DNA of 34,230 nt from Brevundimonas sp. (lineage in GTDB: Bacteria > Pseudomonadota > Alphaproteobacteria > Caulobacterales > Caulobacteraceae): contig NZ_JAEMRO010000019.1 in NCBI RefSeq assembly GCF_016463295.1, forward strand, positions 1 to 34,230. The letters run 5' to 3'. The translations under genes and the position numbers were made by a program. Positions 7,111 through 14,865 of the stretch are shown here, in pieces (within the stretch, counting starts at the first letter, position 1; each line of letters begins with the position of its first letter). Under the pieces are notes generated by a model. It did no database searches. It was not told the DNA's origin and was given only the letters and a program-made list of their open reading frames with translations.

Positions 7111-7510
7111 GATCGAATTCTTCCGCCTGTTCGGGCGTCAGCACCGCGCGCATCTCGAACACATGGCGGATGGTCGCCATCTGGAGTTCGCCCATGGCAC
7201 CGTGGAAATGCTCTACGGCGGCCTGCACCTCGGGCGTGTCGCCCCGGCTCTGGGCGATGGCGGCGGATAGTTCCTGGTTCGCCGCGCGCACTTCGGCTTC
7301 CAACGGGCCGCGCTGCGCAGCGAAAGCGGCCTCGACCTGGTCCAGCCGACGGTCCTGGTCCGGGGTCAGGTCCAGCCGCTCATGCACGATATGATGCAGA
7401 TCGGCGGGCTGATCCTGTTGCGCCGACCAGGTCATCGCCCCCCAGGCGGCGGTGGCTCCCACGACAGCGGCCAGGACAGCGGTGACGAGCGTGGACTTCA
7501 GGCCGCTCAT
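7073..7510 (-). CDS. Periplasmic heavy-metal sensor (CnrX-like)
   Basis: This 145-residue protein has one N-terminal membrane anchor (about residues 8-26) and a helical periplasmic domain. The CnrX ligand set appears with unchanged spacing: His39, His43, Glu60, His116 and Met120, each exactly three less than CnrX His42, His46, Glu63, His119 and Met123 as I recall them. It should bind a transition metal and release the sigma factor from the small anti-sigma partner. Its ATG overlaps the upstream stop by 4 bp (ATGA), and its end overlaps the likely sigma-factor start. Its position beside copper genes, rather than nickel/cobalt efflux genes, is unusual. Confidence 0.85.
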   Translation of the reverse strand: MSGLKSTLVTAVLAAVVGATAAWGAMTWSAQQDQPADLHHIVHERLDLTPDQDRRLDQVEAAFAAQRGPLEAEVRAANQELSAAIAQSRGDTPEVQAAVEHFHGAMGELQMATIRHVFEMRAVLTPEQAEEFDRAVVETLRADAD

Positions 7511-7782
7511 CCCAGGACGCTCCGCATATCCAGCGGCGCCGCCGCCATACGGGGGCTGAATACGGTGAGTTCGCTTCGACCCTGGTCGACCGCCGGGGCG
7601 GACACGCCGCCGGCGACGCCGCCGATGCCCGCCGCAACGCACAGGGCCGCGACCCGCAGCTTCCGTTCGCGCGACCGTGCCTGCGTCTGCGCGACCCGGT
7701 TCCAGACGCCATCCTCCAGGCCGTCCAGAGCCTCGGCGCGCGACGATGGCGTTTGTGCGATCAAAGTATCCAGGTCTGTCAT
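7507..7782 (-). CDS. Small membrane anti-sigma factor (CnrY-like)
   Basis: This 91-residue protein has a short cytoplasmic N-terminus (residues 1-42, with LEDGVWNRV resembling a sigma-binding helix), one membrane segment (about 43-60) and a short periplasmic tail. Size, topology and place as first gene before the sensor and sigma factor match CnrY-type anti-sigma factors; sequence similarity in such proteins is always low. The start is ATG 7782, with GGAG 9 nt upstream; ATG 7797 is possible. Its own ECF-like promoter ends 28 bp before the start, implying positive autoregulation. Confidence 0.7.
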   Translation of the reverse strand: MTDLDTLIAQTPSSRAEALDGLEDGVWNRVAQTQARSRERKLRVAALCVAAGIGGVAGGVSAPAVDQGRSELTVFSPRMAAAPLDMRSVLG

Positions 7783-7810
7783 ACCGATCGTCTCCATGCG
7801 TCTCGCCCCT

Positions 7811-7839
7811 CTACGCACCGGTCCGATAGCCCCCTCGCG
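7811..7839 (-). promoter_or_regulatory. Predicted ECF promoter of the YXH operon (autoregulatory)
   Basis: On the minus strand, CGCGAGGGG (7839-7831), 13 nt, then TGCGTAG (7817-7811). The -35 box is half of the perfect palindrome CCCCTCGCGAGGGG at 7831-7844, whose other half serves the divergent promoter. Confidence 0.65.
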
Positions 7840-7864
7840 AGGGGCCGGTTGGTCTTCGGCGTAA
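7836..7864 (+). promoter_or_regulatory. Predicted ECF promoter of the SnoaL-like gene
   Basis: On the plus strand, CGCGAGGGG (7836-7844), 13 nt, then GGCGTAA (7858-7864). This leaves a leader of roughly 35 nt with AAGGAG before the ATG at 7905. It overlaps the -35 box of the divergent YXH promoter, so the two polymerases would compete for or share this site. Confidence 0.65.
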
Positions 7865-7904
7865 ACGGAGCATAGTCCTGATCCAGACTTTCAAGGAGCC
7901 ATCG

Positions 7905-8384
7905 ATGAAGCGCCTGATTCTCGCCGCTGTTCTGGCCGTTTCGGCATCGACCGCATTGGCCCATGAGCCGGCTCTCGCGCCTGCGTCCGCACAGGTCGTC
8001 AATGAAGCTGCGGCTCCGGCGATCGCAGTCGTGGACGCCTTTCATGCCGCCCTGAGTTCCGGTGAGAGTGAGGCGGTCCTCGCCCTCCTCACTGGAGACG
8101 TCATGGTGTTGGAAGAAGGCGGCGTCGAGCGGTCGCGCGACGAATACGCCGGCCATCACCTACCCGCCGACATGGCCTATGCCGCCGCCGCCGAGGCCGA
8201 GATCACCCGCCGCGTGGCCTGGGTGGAGGGCGACATCGCCTGGGTTCTGACAGAGGGCCGCACCAGTGGCGCGTTCAATGGTCGGCCCGTTGATCGTCTG
8301 ACCGCCGAGACCATGATCCTGCACCGCCAGGCCGAGGGCTGGCGCATCCGCCACATCCACTGGTCGTCGCGCGCGCCGGCCTGA
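7905..8384 (+). CDS. Exported SnoaL/NTF2-like protein
   Basis: This 159-residue protein has a clear signal peptide (MKRLILAAVLAVSASTALA). It is followed by an NTF2/SnoaL-like fold pattern: VVDAFHAALSSGESEAVLALL near residues 43-63, a middle strand region, and a C-terminal RQAEGWRIRHIHWSSR. Such exported domains appear in copper and metal gene clusters, but their function is not established; ligand binding or a small-molecule role is possible. AAGGAG lies about 7 nt before the ATG. It is divergent from the YXH operon, and its ECF-like promoter suggests membership in the same metal regulon. It ends 3 bp from the convergent copD. Confidence 0.75.
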   Translation: MKRLILAAVLAVSASTALAHEPALAPASAQVVNEAAAPAIAVVDAFHAALSSGESEAVLALLTGDVMVLEEGGVERSRDEYAGHHLPADMAYAAAAEAEITRRVAWVEGDIAWVLTEGRTSGAFNGRPVDRLTAETMILHRQAEGWRIRHIHWSSRAPA

Positions 8385-8387
8385 GCC

Positions 8388-9293
8388 TCACATCGAGGCG
8401 GGCGGCATCTGCACGCCCATCGCCGCGACCAATCCCAGCAGGGCAAACCCCGCCAGCATCTCCAGACCTATGCTGGTCCGCAGTCGCCGCACCGCGTCGT
8501 CGGCGTCGGTCTGCGCCTCGACGGCGCGCGACAGCGCGGGCGTCAGGTTGAACCGGTTGTGCGCCGCCAGTCCCACCATCACGGCGAACAGAACCAGCTT
8601 TGCGATCAGCAAAAGCCCCCAGGTTGAACTTGAAATATGGACGAGACCCTCCGCACCAATCAGGAAGGCCGCATTGATCAGACCGGTTATGACAAGGACG
8701 GCGACCGTGACCGTCCCGATCGACGCGAACCCTGCCAAGGACCGCGCCGTTGCGCCGACCTCTCTCGTAGAAGGGCGGATCAGCAGCAGGCAAAAGCCGG
8801 CCAGTGCGCCGATCCAGACGCAGGCGGCAAGCGCGTGGGCTATGTCGGCGGCCAGATGCAACAGGCCGAGGGAGCCTTCGCTGGCGGCACCATGGCCGCT
8901 CCAGGCGAAACTGGCGACGGCCCCAGCAAAGGCGAGGATCGCGATCAACTCTCCTGACTTACGACGCCACGCGACCAGGGTGGCGACTCCCAGCATAGCC
9001 AGTCCCGCCCGCACCACATGGGCAATGCCGAGGCTTGTGGACTGGACGACATAGCCGAGGGCTGCCGGGTCCACGCCTGCCGTCCAGCCCCCCGCCATCA
9101 TCGCCGTCTGGGCTAAAAGACCGCCCATGGCCGTGACCGCAAGGACGAGGCCAGCGATGACAGCCGCGCGTCTGACTGATGGCGGACCGGGTTCGCTCAA
9201 GCCAAAGCCGTGGAACAGCGGCAGGCCGAGAGCCAAGACCGCCGCAGCAAACTGAAGCCAGCGAAGACCGACGACAGTCAGATCGATCGGCAC
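8388..9293 (-). CDS. copD: CopD inner-membrane copper protein
   Basis: This 301-residue protein has about eight hydrophobic helices across its whole length. Conserved features include WSGHGAASEGSLGLLHLAADIAHA (about residues 130-155) and VWIGALAGF, typical of CopD/PcoD, which moves copper across the inner membrane together with CopC. The start is GTG 9293, one base after the copC stop, so the two genes are translationally linked. The copC-copD pair has its own ECF-like promoter and is separated from copABCG by the YXH set and the SnoaL-like gene. Confidence 0.88.
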   Translation of the reverse strand: MPIDLTVVGLRWLQFAAAVLALGLPLFHGFGLSEPGPPSVRRAAVIAGLVLAVTAMGGLLAQTAMMAGGWTAGVDPAALGYVVQSTSLGIAHVVRAGLAMLGVATLVAWRRKSGELIAILAFAGAVASFAWSGHGAASEGSLGLLHLAADIAHALAACVWIGALAGFCLLLIRPSTREVGATARSLAGFASIGTVTVAVLVITGLINAAFLIGAEGLVHISSSTWGLLLIAKLVLFAVMVGLAAHNRFNLTPALSRAVEAQTDADDAVRRLRTSIGLEMLAGFALLGLVAAMGVQMPPASM

Positions 9294-9294
9294 G

Positions 9295-9648
9295 TCAGCG
9301 GACGGTGAAGCTATAGGTCCCGGTCATCCGATGGCCGTCGGCCGCCGCGATAGCCCAGGTCACTCGATAGACCCCGGCCGTCAGCGGCGCGCCAAACGTG
9401 CCACCCAGAGTCTTGCCGTCTTCTGACACCGTCTTGCTCATGCCGACCACTCGCCCCCGACTGTCCTCGACCTCAACGGTCGAAAAAGGCGCGGCGAACC
9501 GCTCGCTGAAGGTCAGGCTGATTGTCCGGGGAGCGGTCACGGTGGCACCATTGCCGGGGGTAGCGGACACCAGTCGGGCATGAGCCAGCGCCGGAGATGC
9601 GCTGAGAATCATGGCCGAGGCGACTGCAACGGGTAGAATCCGGTTCAT
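9295..9648 (-). CDS. copC: CopC periplasmic copper chaperone (second copy)
   Basis: This 117-residue protein has a signal peptide ending in ALA just before HARLVSATPGNGATV, so the mature protein begins with the copper-binding His of canonical CopC. The C-terminal AAADGHRMTGTYSFTV supplies the D-x-H part of the site. Cys is absent, in contrast to the Cys4-bearing copC at 3114-3539. ATG 9648 has AAGGAG 7 nt upstream; an in-frame upstream codon is rejected for lack of a binding site. It is the first gene of copC-copD and probably delivers copper to CopD. Confidence 0.9.
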   Translation of the reverse strand: MNRILPVAVASAMILSASPALAHARLVSATPGNGATVTAPRTISLTFSERFAAPFSTVEVEDSRGRVVGMSKTVSEDGKTLGGTFGAPLTAGVYRVTWAIAAADGHRMTGTYSFTVR

Positions 9649-9672
9649 GACAAACTCCTTCAATGCCCTCTC

Positions 9673-9701
9673 CTACGCCTGCCGCTTTGTCATCCCTCAT
9701 A
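9673..9701 (-). promoter_or_regulatory. Predicted ECF promoter of copCD (weaker -35)
   Basis: On the minus strand, TATGAGGGA (9701-9693), 13 nt, then GGCGTAG (9679-9673). It shares the GAGGG core and the full -10-like box with the other three sites. The -10-like box ends 24 bp before the copC ATG. Confidence 0.5.
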
Positions 9702-9766
9702 GTCGACGGCGCGGCGCAGGCACCCGACTTTGACCAGACGCCAGGCTGCGCTGTTCGTCTATCTTA

Positions 9767-10186
9767 TCAGGTGTGAGGGGCGGCCATTGCCAACGCCGCT
9801 ATAAGCCACCTTCGGGCTCGCGGGTTACAGTCCCGGGACGTCAGGAAGCGGACCATAGCTTGAGCCTGCTCGACCGAGCCCAAAATGACGTAGACGGCCA
9901 CGCTCCAATCGACGGCACCCGCCGGGACACCGTATTCGTGCGTGACAGCTTCGAACGGCACCTCGTCCTGGTTCACATACCGCATGTGGGCGATCAGATC
10001 GGCGTGAATCTGCCCACCCAACCAGGCTGCCCCGGCCTCGGTCGGACAGCCGTCGATCCTGATCACGGCGGCAACTTCTCCTCCGTGCAGCGATCGGGTC
10101 CCAACGAACACTTCCTGTCCGCCCGGTTTGACCTGCGAGCCCTGGAAGTGCTGGCGAAGACCATGGCCCAGCGGGAGATACGTCAT
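9767..10186 (-). CDS. Unknown protein (139 aa)
   Basis: I do not recognise this protein. It is soluble with no signal peptide, has two Cys, and shows an alpha/beta composition (EVAAVIRIDGCP, WSVAVYVILGSVEQAQAMVRFL). The second phrase ends like a small ferredoxin-fold or ACT-type strand-helix unit, but that is weak. GAGG lies about 9 nt before ATG 10186. It follows a 68-aa gene by 28 bp on the same strand, suggesting a two-gene unit. A plus-strand frame of similar length overlaps it and is judged the shadow because of its unnatural composition. Confidence 0.5.
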   Translation of the reverse strand: MTYLPLGHGLRQHFQGSQVKPGGQEVFVGTRSLHGGEVAAVIRIDGCPTEAGAAWLGGQIHADLIAHMRYVNQDEVPFEAVTHEYGVPAGAVDWSVAVYVILGSVEQAQAMVRFLTSRDCNPRARRWLIAALAMAAPHT

Positions 10187-10214
10187 GTGACGCGCACCTC
10201 GCTATCAGGGCGGA

Positions 10215-10421
10215 TTAGTTCTTGACCTGGTCAGTCGGCGGCTTGCGCGCCATACGCTCGGCGAGCGCCTTGATCTTCTCGCGAGAGGGTTGGGAGAACC
10301 GGGACAACACCTTCGGATCGGCGATTTCCCCGTCGTCGATGAACGGGCTGCCGTCCGCGTTGATCTGGCCGGTGGTGCGCTTCAGTTCCTGAAGGAGAGC
10401 GGCGCGTTCTGCCTTGTTCAT
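10215..10421 (-). CDS. Small unknown charged protein (68 aa)
   Basis: It begins MNKAERAALLQELKRTTGQI and has a charged, helical composition with no Cys, signal or membrane segment. I do not recognise a family. The start was set at ATG 10421 because GGAGG lies directly upstream (GGAGGCAGTTG-ATG); the longer frame reaching 10517 has no such site. It is the first gene of the unit with the 139-aa protein, and its control region is the GANTC-dense spacer. Confidence 0.6.
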   Translation of the reverse strand: MNKAERAALLQELKRTTGQINADGSPFIDDGEIADPKVLSRFSQPSREKIKALAERMARKPPTDQVKN

Positions 10422-10680
10422 CAACTGCCTCCTGCGCCTATGGCGACTCTTACCAAAATAGTGCCGAGTGACCAAATACGACCACTTGATCGACTCGTCT
10501 TTCGCAAATCGAGTCAAAAAACGCCGTCATGAGTCCGTATTCTGATTTGAGCGCTCCTATATCGATAACGCGGAGTCCAGCCTAATTATTGACCGCGTCC
10601 GGTACACTATATCTGAACGGTTGGACTCGAGTCTAAGGCGAACTCCGACCTTGTTTCATCACCGTTATTAGAATGCCGGT
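10422..10680. promoter_or_regulatory. AT-richer spacer with seven GANTC sites
   Basis: This 259-bp non-coding stretch has GANTC (the CcrM methylation site of Caulobacterales) at 10445, 10492, 10511, 10531, 10573, 10624 and 10629. The last two form the perfect palindrome GACTCGAGTC (10624-10633). Fewer than one site would be expected by chance in this length. It probably contains the promoter for the two small genes to its left. Confidence 0.5.
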
Positions 10681-10863
10681 CTAGTGGACGGTGGCGTGAC
10701 AGGAGCGGCGCAGCAACGACTGGACGGCGCCTTCGAAAGTGGGAGAGTGAACACAGTCGCGGCCATCGATGGTGCCGACGAACTGGACGGAGCCGTCCAC
10801 ACATCGGCGACGGACAGCCAGTTTGGCGAAGGGGATCGAGACGAAATCAGTTCTGTGCCGCAT
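10681..10863 (-). CDS. Small unknown protein (60 aa)
   Basis: ATG 10863 has GGAG 9 nt upstream. The product starts MRHRTDFVSIPFAKLAVRRR and ends CHATVH, with three Cys and His at the C-terminus, which might bind metal. I know no family. Its pattern RCVDGSVQFVGTIDG...A-x-x-LL recalls the 57-aa protein at 1024-1197. Overlapping frames exist on both strands, so the call rests mainly on the ribosome binding site. Confidence 0.35.
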   Translation of the reverse strand: MRHRTDFVSIPFAKLAVRRRCVDGSVQFVGTIDGRDCVHSPTFEGAVQSLLRRSCHATVH

Positions 10864-11042
10864 TGGGACATCTCCAGAGTTGGTCTGGAGGTCGTGTCTC
10901 CGGGTGGCACACCCCTCAACGCCTAATTTCAAACTGTGTCAGTGCCGCGCCACGGACCGCCATCTAATCGAGGAGCCGTGGTGGGACCCCAAAGCCGTAG
11001 CAGGCCTCATTGAGACCGCACGTCGTTCTGAGAGTTCCCGCT

Positions 11043-11636
11043 TCACGGCACTGTACCGCCTTCGCCTCCGGCATTCCGCAAGATTTCTATGCCGCCCTTG
11101 ATCGCCAGGCCGGCTACCATCAATCCGATAACTAGGTCCGGCCAAGCCTGGCCAAGCCACCACACGAGCCCGCCAGCAACGAGAATGCCGCCATTGGCGG
11201 CGAAATCGTTAAGGCTAAACGTCTCCGCAGCATCCATGTTGACGTCGTCGGACCTGACGCGTTTCAACAGCATTAGGCAGATCAGGTTCACGACCGCAGC
11301 CACGAGCGCGAGTCCCATCATCGTCCAGCCGACCGGTTCGGCCCCGACCCACCACCGCCGCCCAACGTCTATCAGCACCCCGACAGCGAACAGCAGCAGC
11401 AGAATGCCGGATAGACGCGCCGCGCCCTTCTTCCAGGACAGGGCGCGGCCAACCGCGAGAAAGCTGATCAGATAGACGACCGAGTCCGCCCCGTTATCTA
11501 CGGCGTTGGCCAGAAGGGCGCTGGAGTCGGCGAGGATGCCGCCCGCGCCAAGCCCCACGAAGAGCAGCGCGTTGAGGATGAGGACCACCAGCAGTGTCCG
11601 TCGCTGCTGATGATCTCCCGAGGGTCGAGCCGTCAA
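11043..11636 (-). CDS. Short CDF-type cation transporter without C-terminal domain
   Basis: This 197-residue protein has five to six membrane helices typical of the cation diffusion facilitator core and ends right after the last helix, so the usual cytoplasmic metal-sensing C-terminal domain is missing. The TM2 metal motif reads DNGAD (a D-x3-D pattern as in YiiP). In TM5 the usual H-x3-D is F-S-L-N-D, so the His is absent. It probably takes Zn/Cd/Co from the cytoplasm and supplies the RND pump. The TTG start overlaps the czcA stop (TTGA), so it is the last gene of the czc operon. Confidence 0.8.
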   Translation of the reverse strand: MTARPSGDHQQRRTLLVVLILNALLFVGLGAGGILADSSALLANAVDNGADSVVYLISFLAVGRALSWKKGAARLSGILLLLFAVGVLIDVGRRWWVGAEPVGWTMMGLALVAAVVNLICLMLLKRVRSDDVNMDAAETFSLNDFAANGGILVAGGLVWWLGQAWPDLVIGLMVAGLAIKGGIEILRNAGGEGGTVP

Positions 11637-14600
11637 TCTTCCATTCCTTCCGGAGCCCGGTGCTTGACTGCCCTGGCCGCGAACGTCGGCAGCACAAGCA
11701 GCGTCAGGATGGTCGCCGTCAACAGGCCCCCGATCACGACGGTAGCCAGGGGTTTCTGCACCTCCGCCCCCGCGCCGTGGGCCAGCGCCATCGGGATGAA
11801 GCCGACGATGGCGACCAGGGCGGTGGTCAGCACAGCCCGCAGGCGGCTGGAAGCGCCTTCGATGGCGGCGTCGTGGGGCGTCAGACCCGCCGTCAGCCGT
11901 TCCCGAATCGCCTGCATCAGCACGAGACCGTTCAGGGTCGCCACGCCGGAGACGGCGATGAAGCCGACCGCCGCAGAGACCGAGAACGGCATTCCGCGCA
12001 GCAGCAGCGCCAGCGCACCGCCGACCAGGGCCAGGGGCACGCAGGCGAAGACCAGACCGGCCTCCGCGAACGAGCCCAGCGCCAGGAACAGCAGCACGCC
12101 GATCAGGACGAAGACGACCGGGATGACGAGGCCGAAGCGTTGTTCCGCCCGTTTCAGGTTCTCGAACTGGCCGCCCCAGTCCAGATAGACGCCGGCGGGC
12201 AGTTCGATCTCCGCGACCTGGCTTTGGGCGTCTGTGACGAAGCCACCCAGATCGCGGCCGCGCACATTGGCCTGGACCACCATGCGGCGGCTGCCGTTTT
12301 CGCGGCTGATCTGGTTCGGACCTTCGCCGGTCTGGATGCGCGCCACCGACGACAGCGGCACGATGACGCCGGTGTCCGACACGATAGGCAGGGCGGCCAG
12401 CGCCGCCGGATCATTGCGGGCGTCGTCGGGCAGGCGGACGACGACGTCGAAGCGTCGGTCGCCCTCGAAGATGCGTCCGGCCTCGGCGCCGCCGATCCCG
12501 GCCGACACCGCTTCACTGACGTCGGCGGCGGACAGACCGTAACTGGCGGCGGCGGTGCGATCGACGCTGACGGTCAGGGTGGGCAGGCCGGAAGCCTGTT
12601 CCACCCGCACGTCCGCAGAGCCGGTCGTCTCGCGTAGAGAGGCCGCCACCTGATCGGCGACGCGCTGGAGCGTATCGAAATCGTCGCCGTAGACCATGAC
12701 GGCGAGATCGGTGCGGACGCCCGAGATCAGTTCGTTGAACCGCAGTTCGATCGGCTGGCTGAACTCGAAATTGTTGCCAATCTGCTGACCCGCGACCTCC
12801 TCCAGTCGTTCGATCAGTTCCTCTTTCTCAAGGCCCGGTTCGGGCCAGTCTTTGCGGTCCTTCAGCACGATGACGCTGTCGGAGATGTTCGGCGGCATCG
12901 GGTCCACGGCCGCCTCGGCCGTGCCGGTGCGAGAGAACATGGTCTCGACCTCGGGCTGGGCCTTGATGGCGCGCTCCAGAGCCATCTGCATGGCCAGGGA
13001 CTGCTCCAGCGAGGCCGAGGGCACGCGCAGCGCCTGCATGGCGATGTCGCCTTCATCGAGCGTCGGGATAAACTCGCGACCCAGGGACATGAAGGAGACC
13101 GCGCCGATTGCCAGCGTGGCGACTGCCGAGATCAGAACGACCTTGGGCCGCGCGACCGCCGCCTTGATCGCCGGCTGAACGAACCGACGGGCGAATCGCA
13201 GAATCCAGGTTTCGTGTTCGACCGCCTGACCGTCCGCATCGACGTGGACCGTCTTGGGATCGCGCACGAGCAACGCCGTCATGGCGGGCACGAAGGTGAA
13301 GGAGAAGATGAAGGCTCCGACCAGGGCTAGCATGACGGTCGCGCCCATCGGCTGGAACGTCTTGCCCTCGACCCCTTCCAGCATCAGCAGCGGCGCGAAT
13401 ACCAGCAGGATTATAAGCTGGCCGAAGGCGGCGGGCTTGACCATCTGGCGCGCCGACTGGACCGCGACTTCCAGACGCTCATGCCGGGTGAGCATCCGCC
13501 CGACCGCCGCCCGACGCTGGGTCAGCATCAACAGGGTGTTCTCGATCACGACGACCGCCCCATCGACCATCAGGCCGAAGTCGAGGGCGCCGAGGCTCAT
13601 CAGGTTTCCGCTTATGCCGAACCGGTTCATGCCGATGACGGCGAACAGGAAGGACAGCGGGATCATCAGGGCTGTGATCGTCGCGGCGCGAATGTTGCCG
13701 AGCAGCAGGAACAGCACGACCACGACCAGAAGCGCGCCCTCGGTCAGGTTCCGGGCCACGGTCGAGATGGTCGAGTTGACCAGTTCGCTGCGGTTCAGCA
13801 CCGGCAGGGCGACGATGCCCGGCGGTAGGCTATCGTCCACCTCTGCCAGCCGTTCGGCGGCGGCCTGGGCCACGGTCCGGCTGTTGCCGCCCGCGATCAT
13901 CAGGGCCGTGCCGAGAACCGCTTCGTGCCCGTCTCGGCTGGCGCCGCCCAGGCGCGGGGCCTGACCGATCTCGACCGTGGCTACGTCGGCGACCCGGACG
14001 ACCAGACCGCCACGATTGACGACCGGGGCCTGGGCCAGATCGTCGATCGTCAGGGCCAGGGCGTCGGTGCGCACGACCAGGGCCTCGCCCGCTCGTTGGA
14101 TGTAGCCTGCACCCGCCTGGGTGTTGGCTCGCTCGACCGCCTCCACCAGATCGTCCAGCCCGAGGCCATAGGCGGCAAGCTGCGAGGCATTAGGCCGGAC
14201 AGCGTATTCCTTGACGTAGCCTCCCACGGTATCGACCCCGGCGAGGCCGGAGGTGGTGCGCATCTGCGGCGCGATGATCCAGTCCTGGACCGTGCGCAGA
14301 TAGGTCGCCTGTTGTTCCGGCGTGGTCAGCCGCTCTCCTTCCGGCGTCAGATAGACACGTCCGGCCTGCCAGCCGGGCTGGCCGGGCGTGGACAGGGTCT
14401 CGCTGTTGAAGGGGACGTAATCGACCGTCCACATCAGCACTTCACCAAGGCCGGTGGTGATGGGCGACAGGCCCGGCTCCACGCCTTCCGGCAAGCCCTC
14501 GGACGCGGCGGCGAGGCGTTCGGCGACCTGCTGGCGGGCGAAATAGATGTCGGTCTGGTCGGTGAAGATCGCGGTGATCTGGCTGAAACCGTTGCGGGAC

Positions 14601-14854
14601 AGCGACCGCGTGCTGGTCAGGCCGGGGATGCCGGCCAGGGCGGTCTCCAGCGGGTAGGTGACCTGACGCTCGATCTGTTCGGGCGCCAAGGCGGGGGCGA
14701 CCGTGGTGATCTGCACCTGACGGTTGGTGATGTCGGGGACCGCGTCGATCGGCAACTTGGTCAGTTCGAACAGACCCAGGGCCGCGACAAGGCTGACGGC
14801 GATGATGACGAACCAGCGGAACCGGACCGACGCTTGGATGATAGCTGTGAACAT
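11633..14854 (-). CDS. czcA: CzcA-type heavy-metal RND efflux pump
   Basis: This 1073-residue inner-membrane RND transporter has the usual two repeats of membrane helices and large periplasmic loops. The TM4 proton relay reads LGALDFGLMVDGAVVVIEN, with Asp425, Asp431 and Glu438. This matches the D-F-G-x3-D-G-A-x5-E form of divalent-cation pumps (CzcA, CnrA, NccA) rather than the Cu(I) pump CusA. It expels Zn/Co/Cd/Ni-type cations through CzcB and CzcC. It starts 11 bp after czcB, and the CDF gene overlaps its end. Confidence 0.93.
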   Translation of the reverse strand: MFTAIIQASVRFRWFVIIAVSLVAALGLFELTKLPIDAVPDITNRQVQITTVAPALAPEQIERQVTYPLETALAGIPGLTSTRSLSRNGFSQITAIFTDQTDIYFARQQVAERLAAASEGLPEGVEPGLSPITTGLGEVLMWTVDYVPFNSETLSTPGQPGWQAGRVYLTPEGERLTTPEQQATYLRTVQDWIIAPQMRTTSGLAGVDTVGGYVKEYAVRPNASQLAAYGLGLDDLVEAVERANTQAGAGYIQRAGEALVVRTDALALTIDDLAQAPVVNRGGLVVRVADVATVEIGQAPRLGGASRDGHEAVLGTALMIAGGNSRTVAQAAAERLAEVDDSLPPGIVALPVLNRSELVNSTISTVARNLTEGALLVVVVLFLLLGNIRAATITALMIPLSFLFAVIGMNRFGISGNLMSLGALDFGLMVDGAVVVIENTLLMLTQRRAAVGRMLTRHERLEVAVQSARQMVKPAAFGQLIILLVFAPLLMLEGVEGKTFQPMGATVMLALVGAFIFSFTFVPAMTALLVRDPKTVHVDADGQAVEHETWILRFARRFVQPAIKAAVARPKVVLISAVATLAIGAVSFMSLGREFIPTLDEGDIAMQALRVPSASLEQSLAMQMALERAIKAQPEVETMFSRTGTAEAAVDPMPPNISDSVIVLKDRKDWPEPGLEKEELIERLEEVAGQQIGNNFEFSQPIELRFNELISGVRTDLAVMVYGDDFDTLQRVADQVAASLRETTGSADVRVEQASGLPTLTVSVDRTAAASYGLSAADVSEAVSAGIGGAEAGRIFEGDRRFDVVVRLPDDARNDPAALAALPIVSDTGVIVPLSSVARIQTGEGPNQISRENGSRRMVVQANVRGRDLGGFVTDAQSQVAEIELPAGVYLDWGGQFENLKRAEQRFGLVIPVVFVLIGVLLFLALGSFAEAGLVFACVPLALVGGALALLLRGMPFSVSAAVGFIAVSGVATLNGLVLMQAIRERLTAGLTPHDAAIEGASSRLRAVLTTALVAIVGFIPMALAHGAGAEVQKPLATVVIGGLLTATILTLLVLPTFAARAVKHRAPEGMED

Positions 14855-14865
14855 GATCGTCGCCC

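Noticed and set aside
7858-7888. GGCGTAA-N18-CCA(A)GAC as the promoter shared by copA and the SnoaL-like gene
   Set aside because: A downstream -10 there would put the transcript start at the ribosome binding site, and the motif is absent before the other two transcripts. The upstream GAGGG pairing fits all four.
10769-11101. Plus-strand frame with the phrase EEPWWDPKAVAGLIETARRSE
   Set aside because: The phrase looks protein-like but the frame begins without a binding site, overlaps the CDF gene end and has no family I recognise; at most a decayed fragment.
11594-12637. 347-residue plus-strand frame opposite czcA
   Set aside because: Shadow of the RND pump; low-complexity Gln/Asp/Arg composition.
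11633-14854. Assignment of the RND pump as copper-specific CusA
   Set aside because: The TM4 relay is of the D-F-G-x3-D-G-A-x5-E divalent type, and the partners are czcB/czcC-like.
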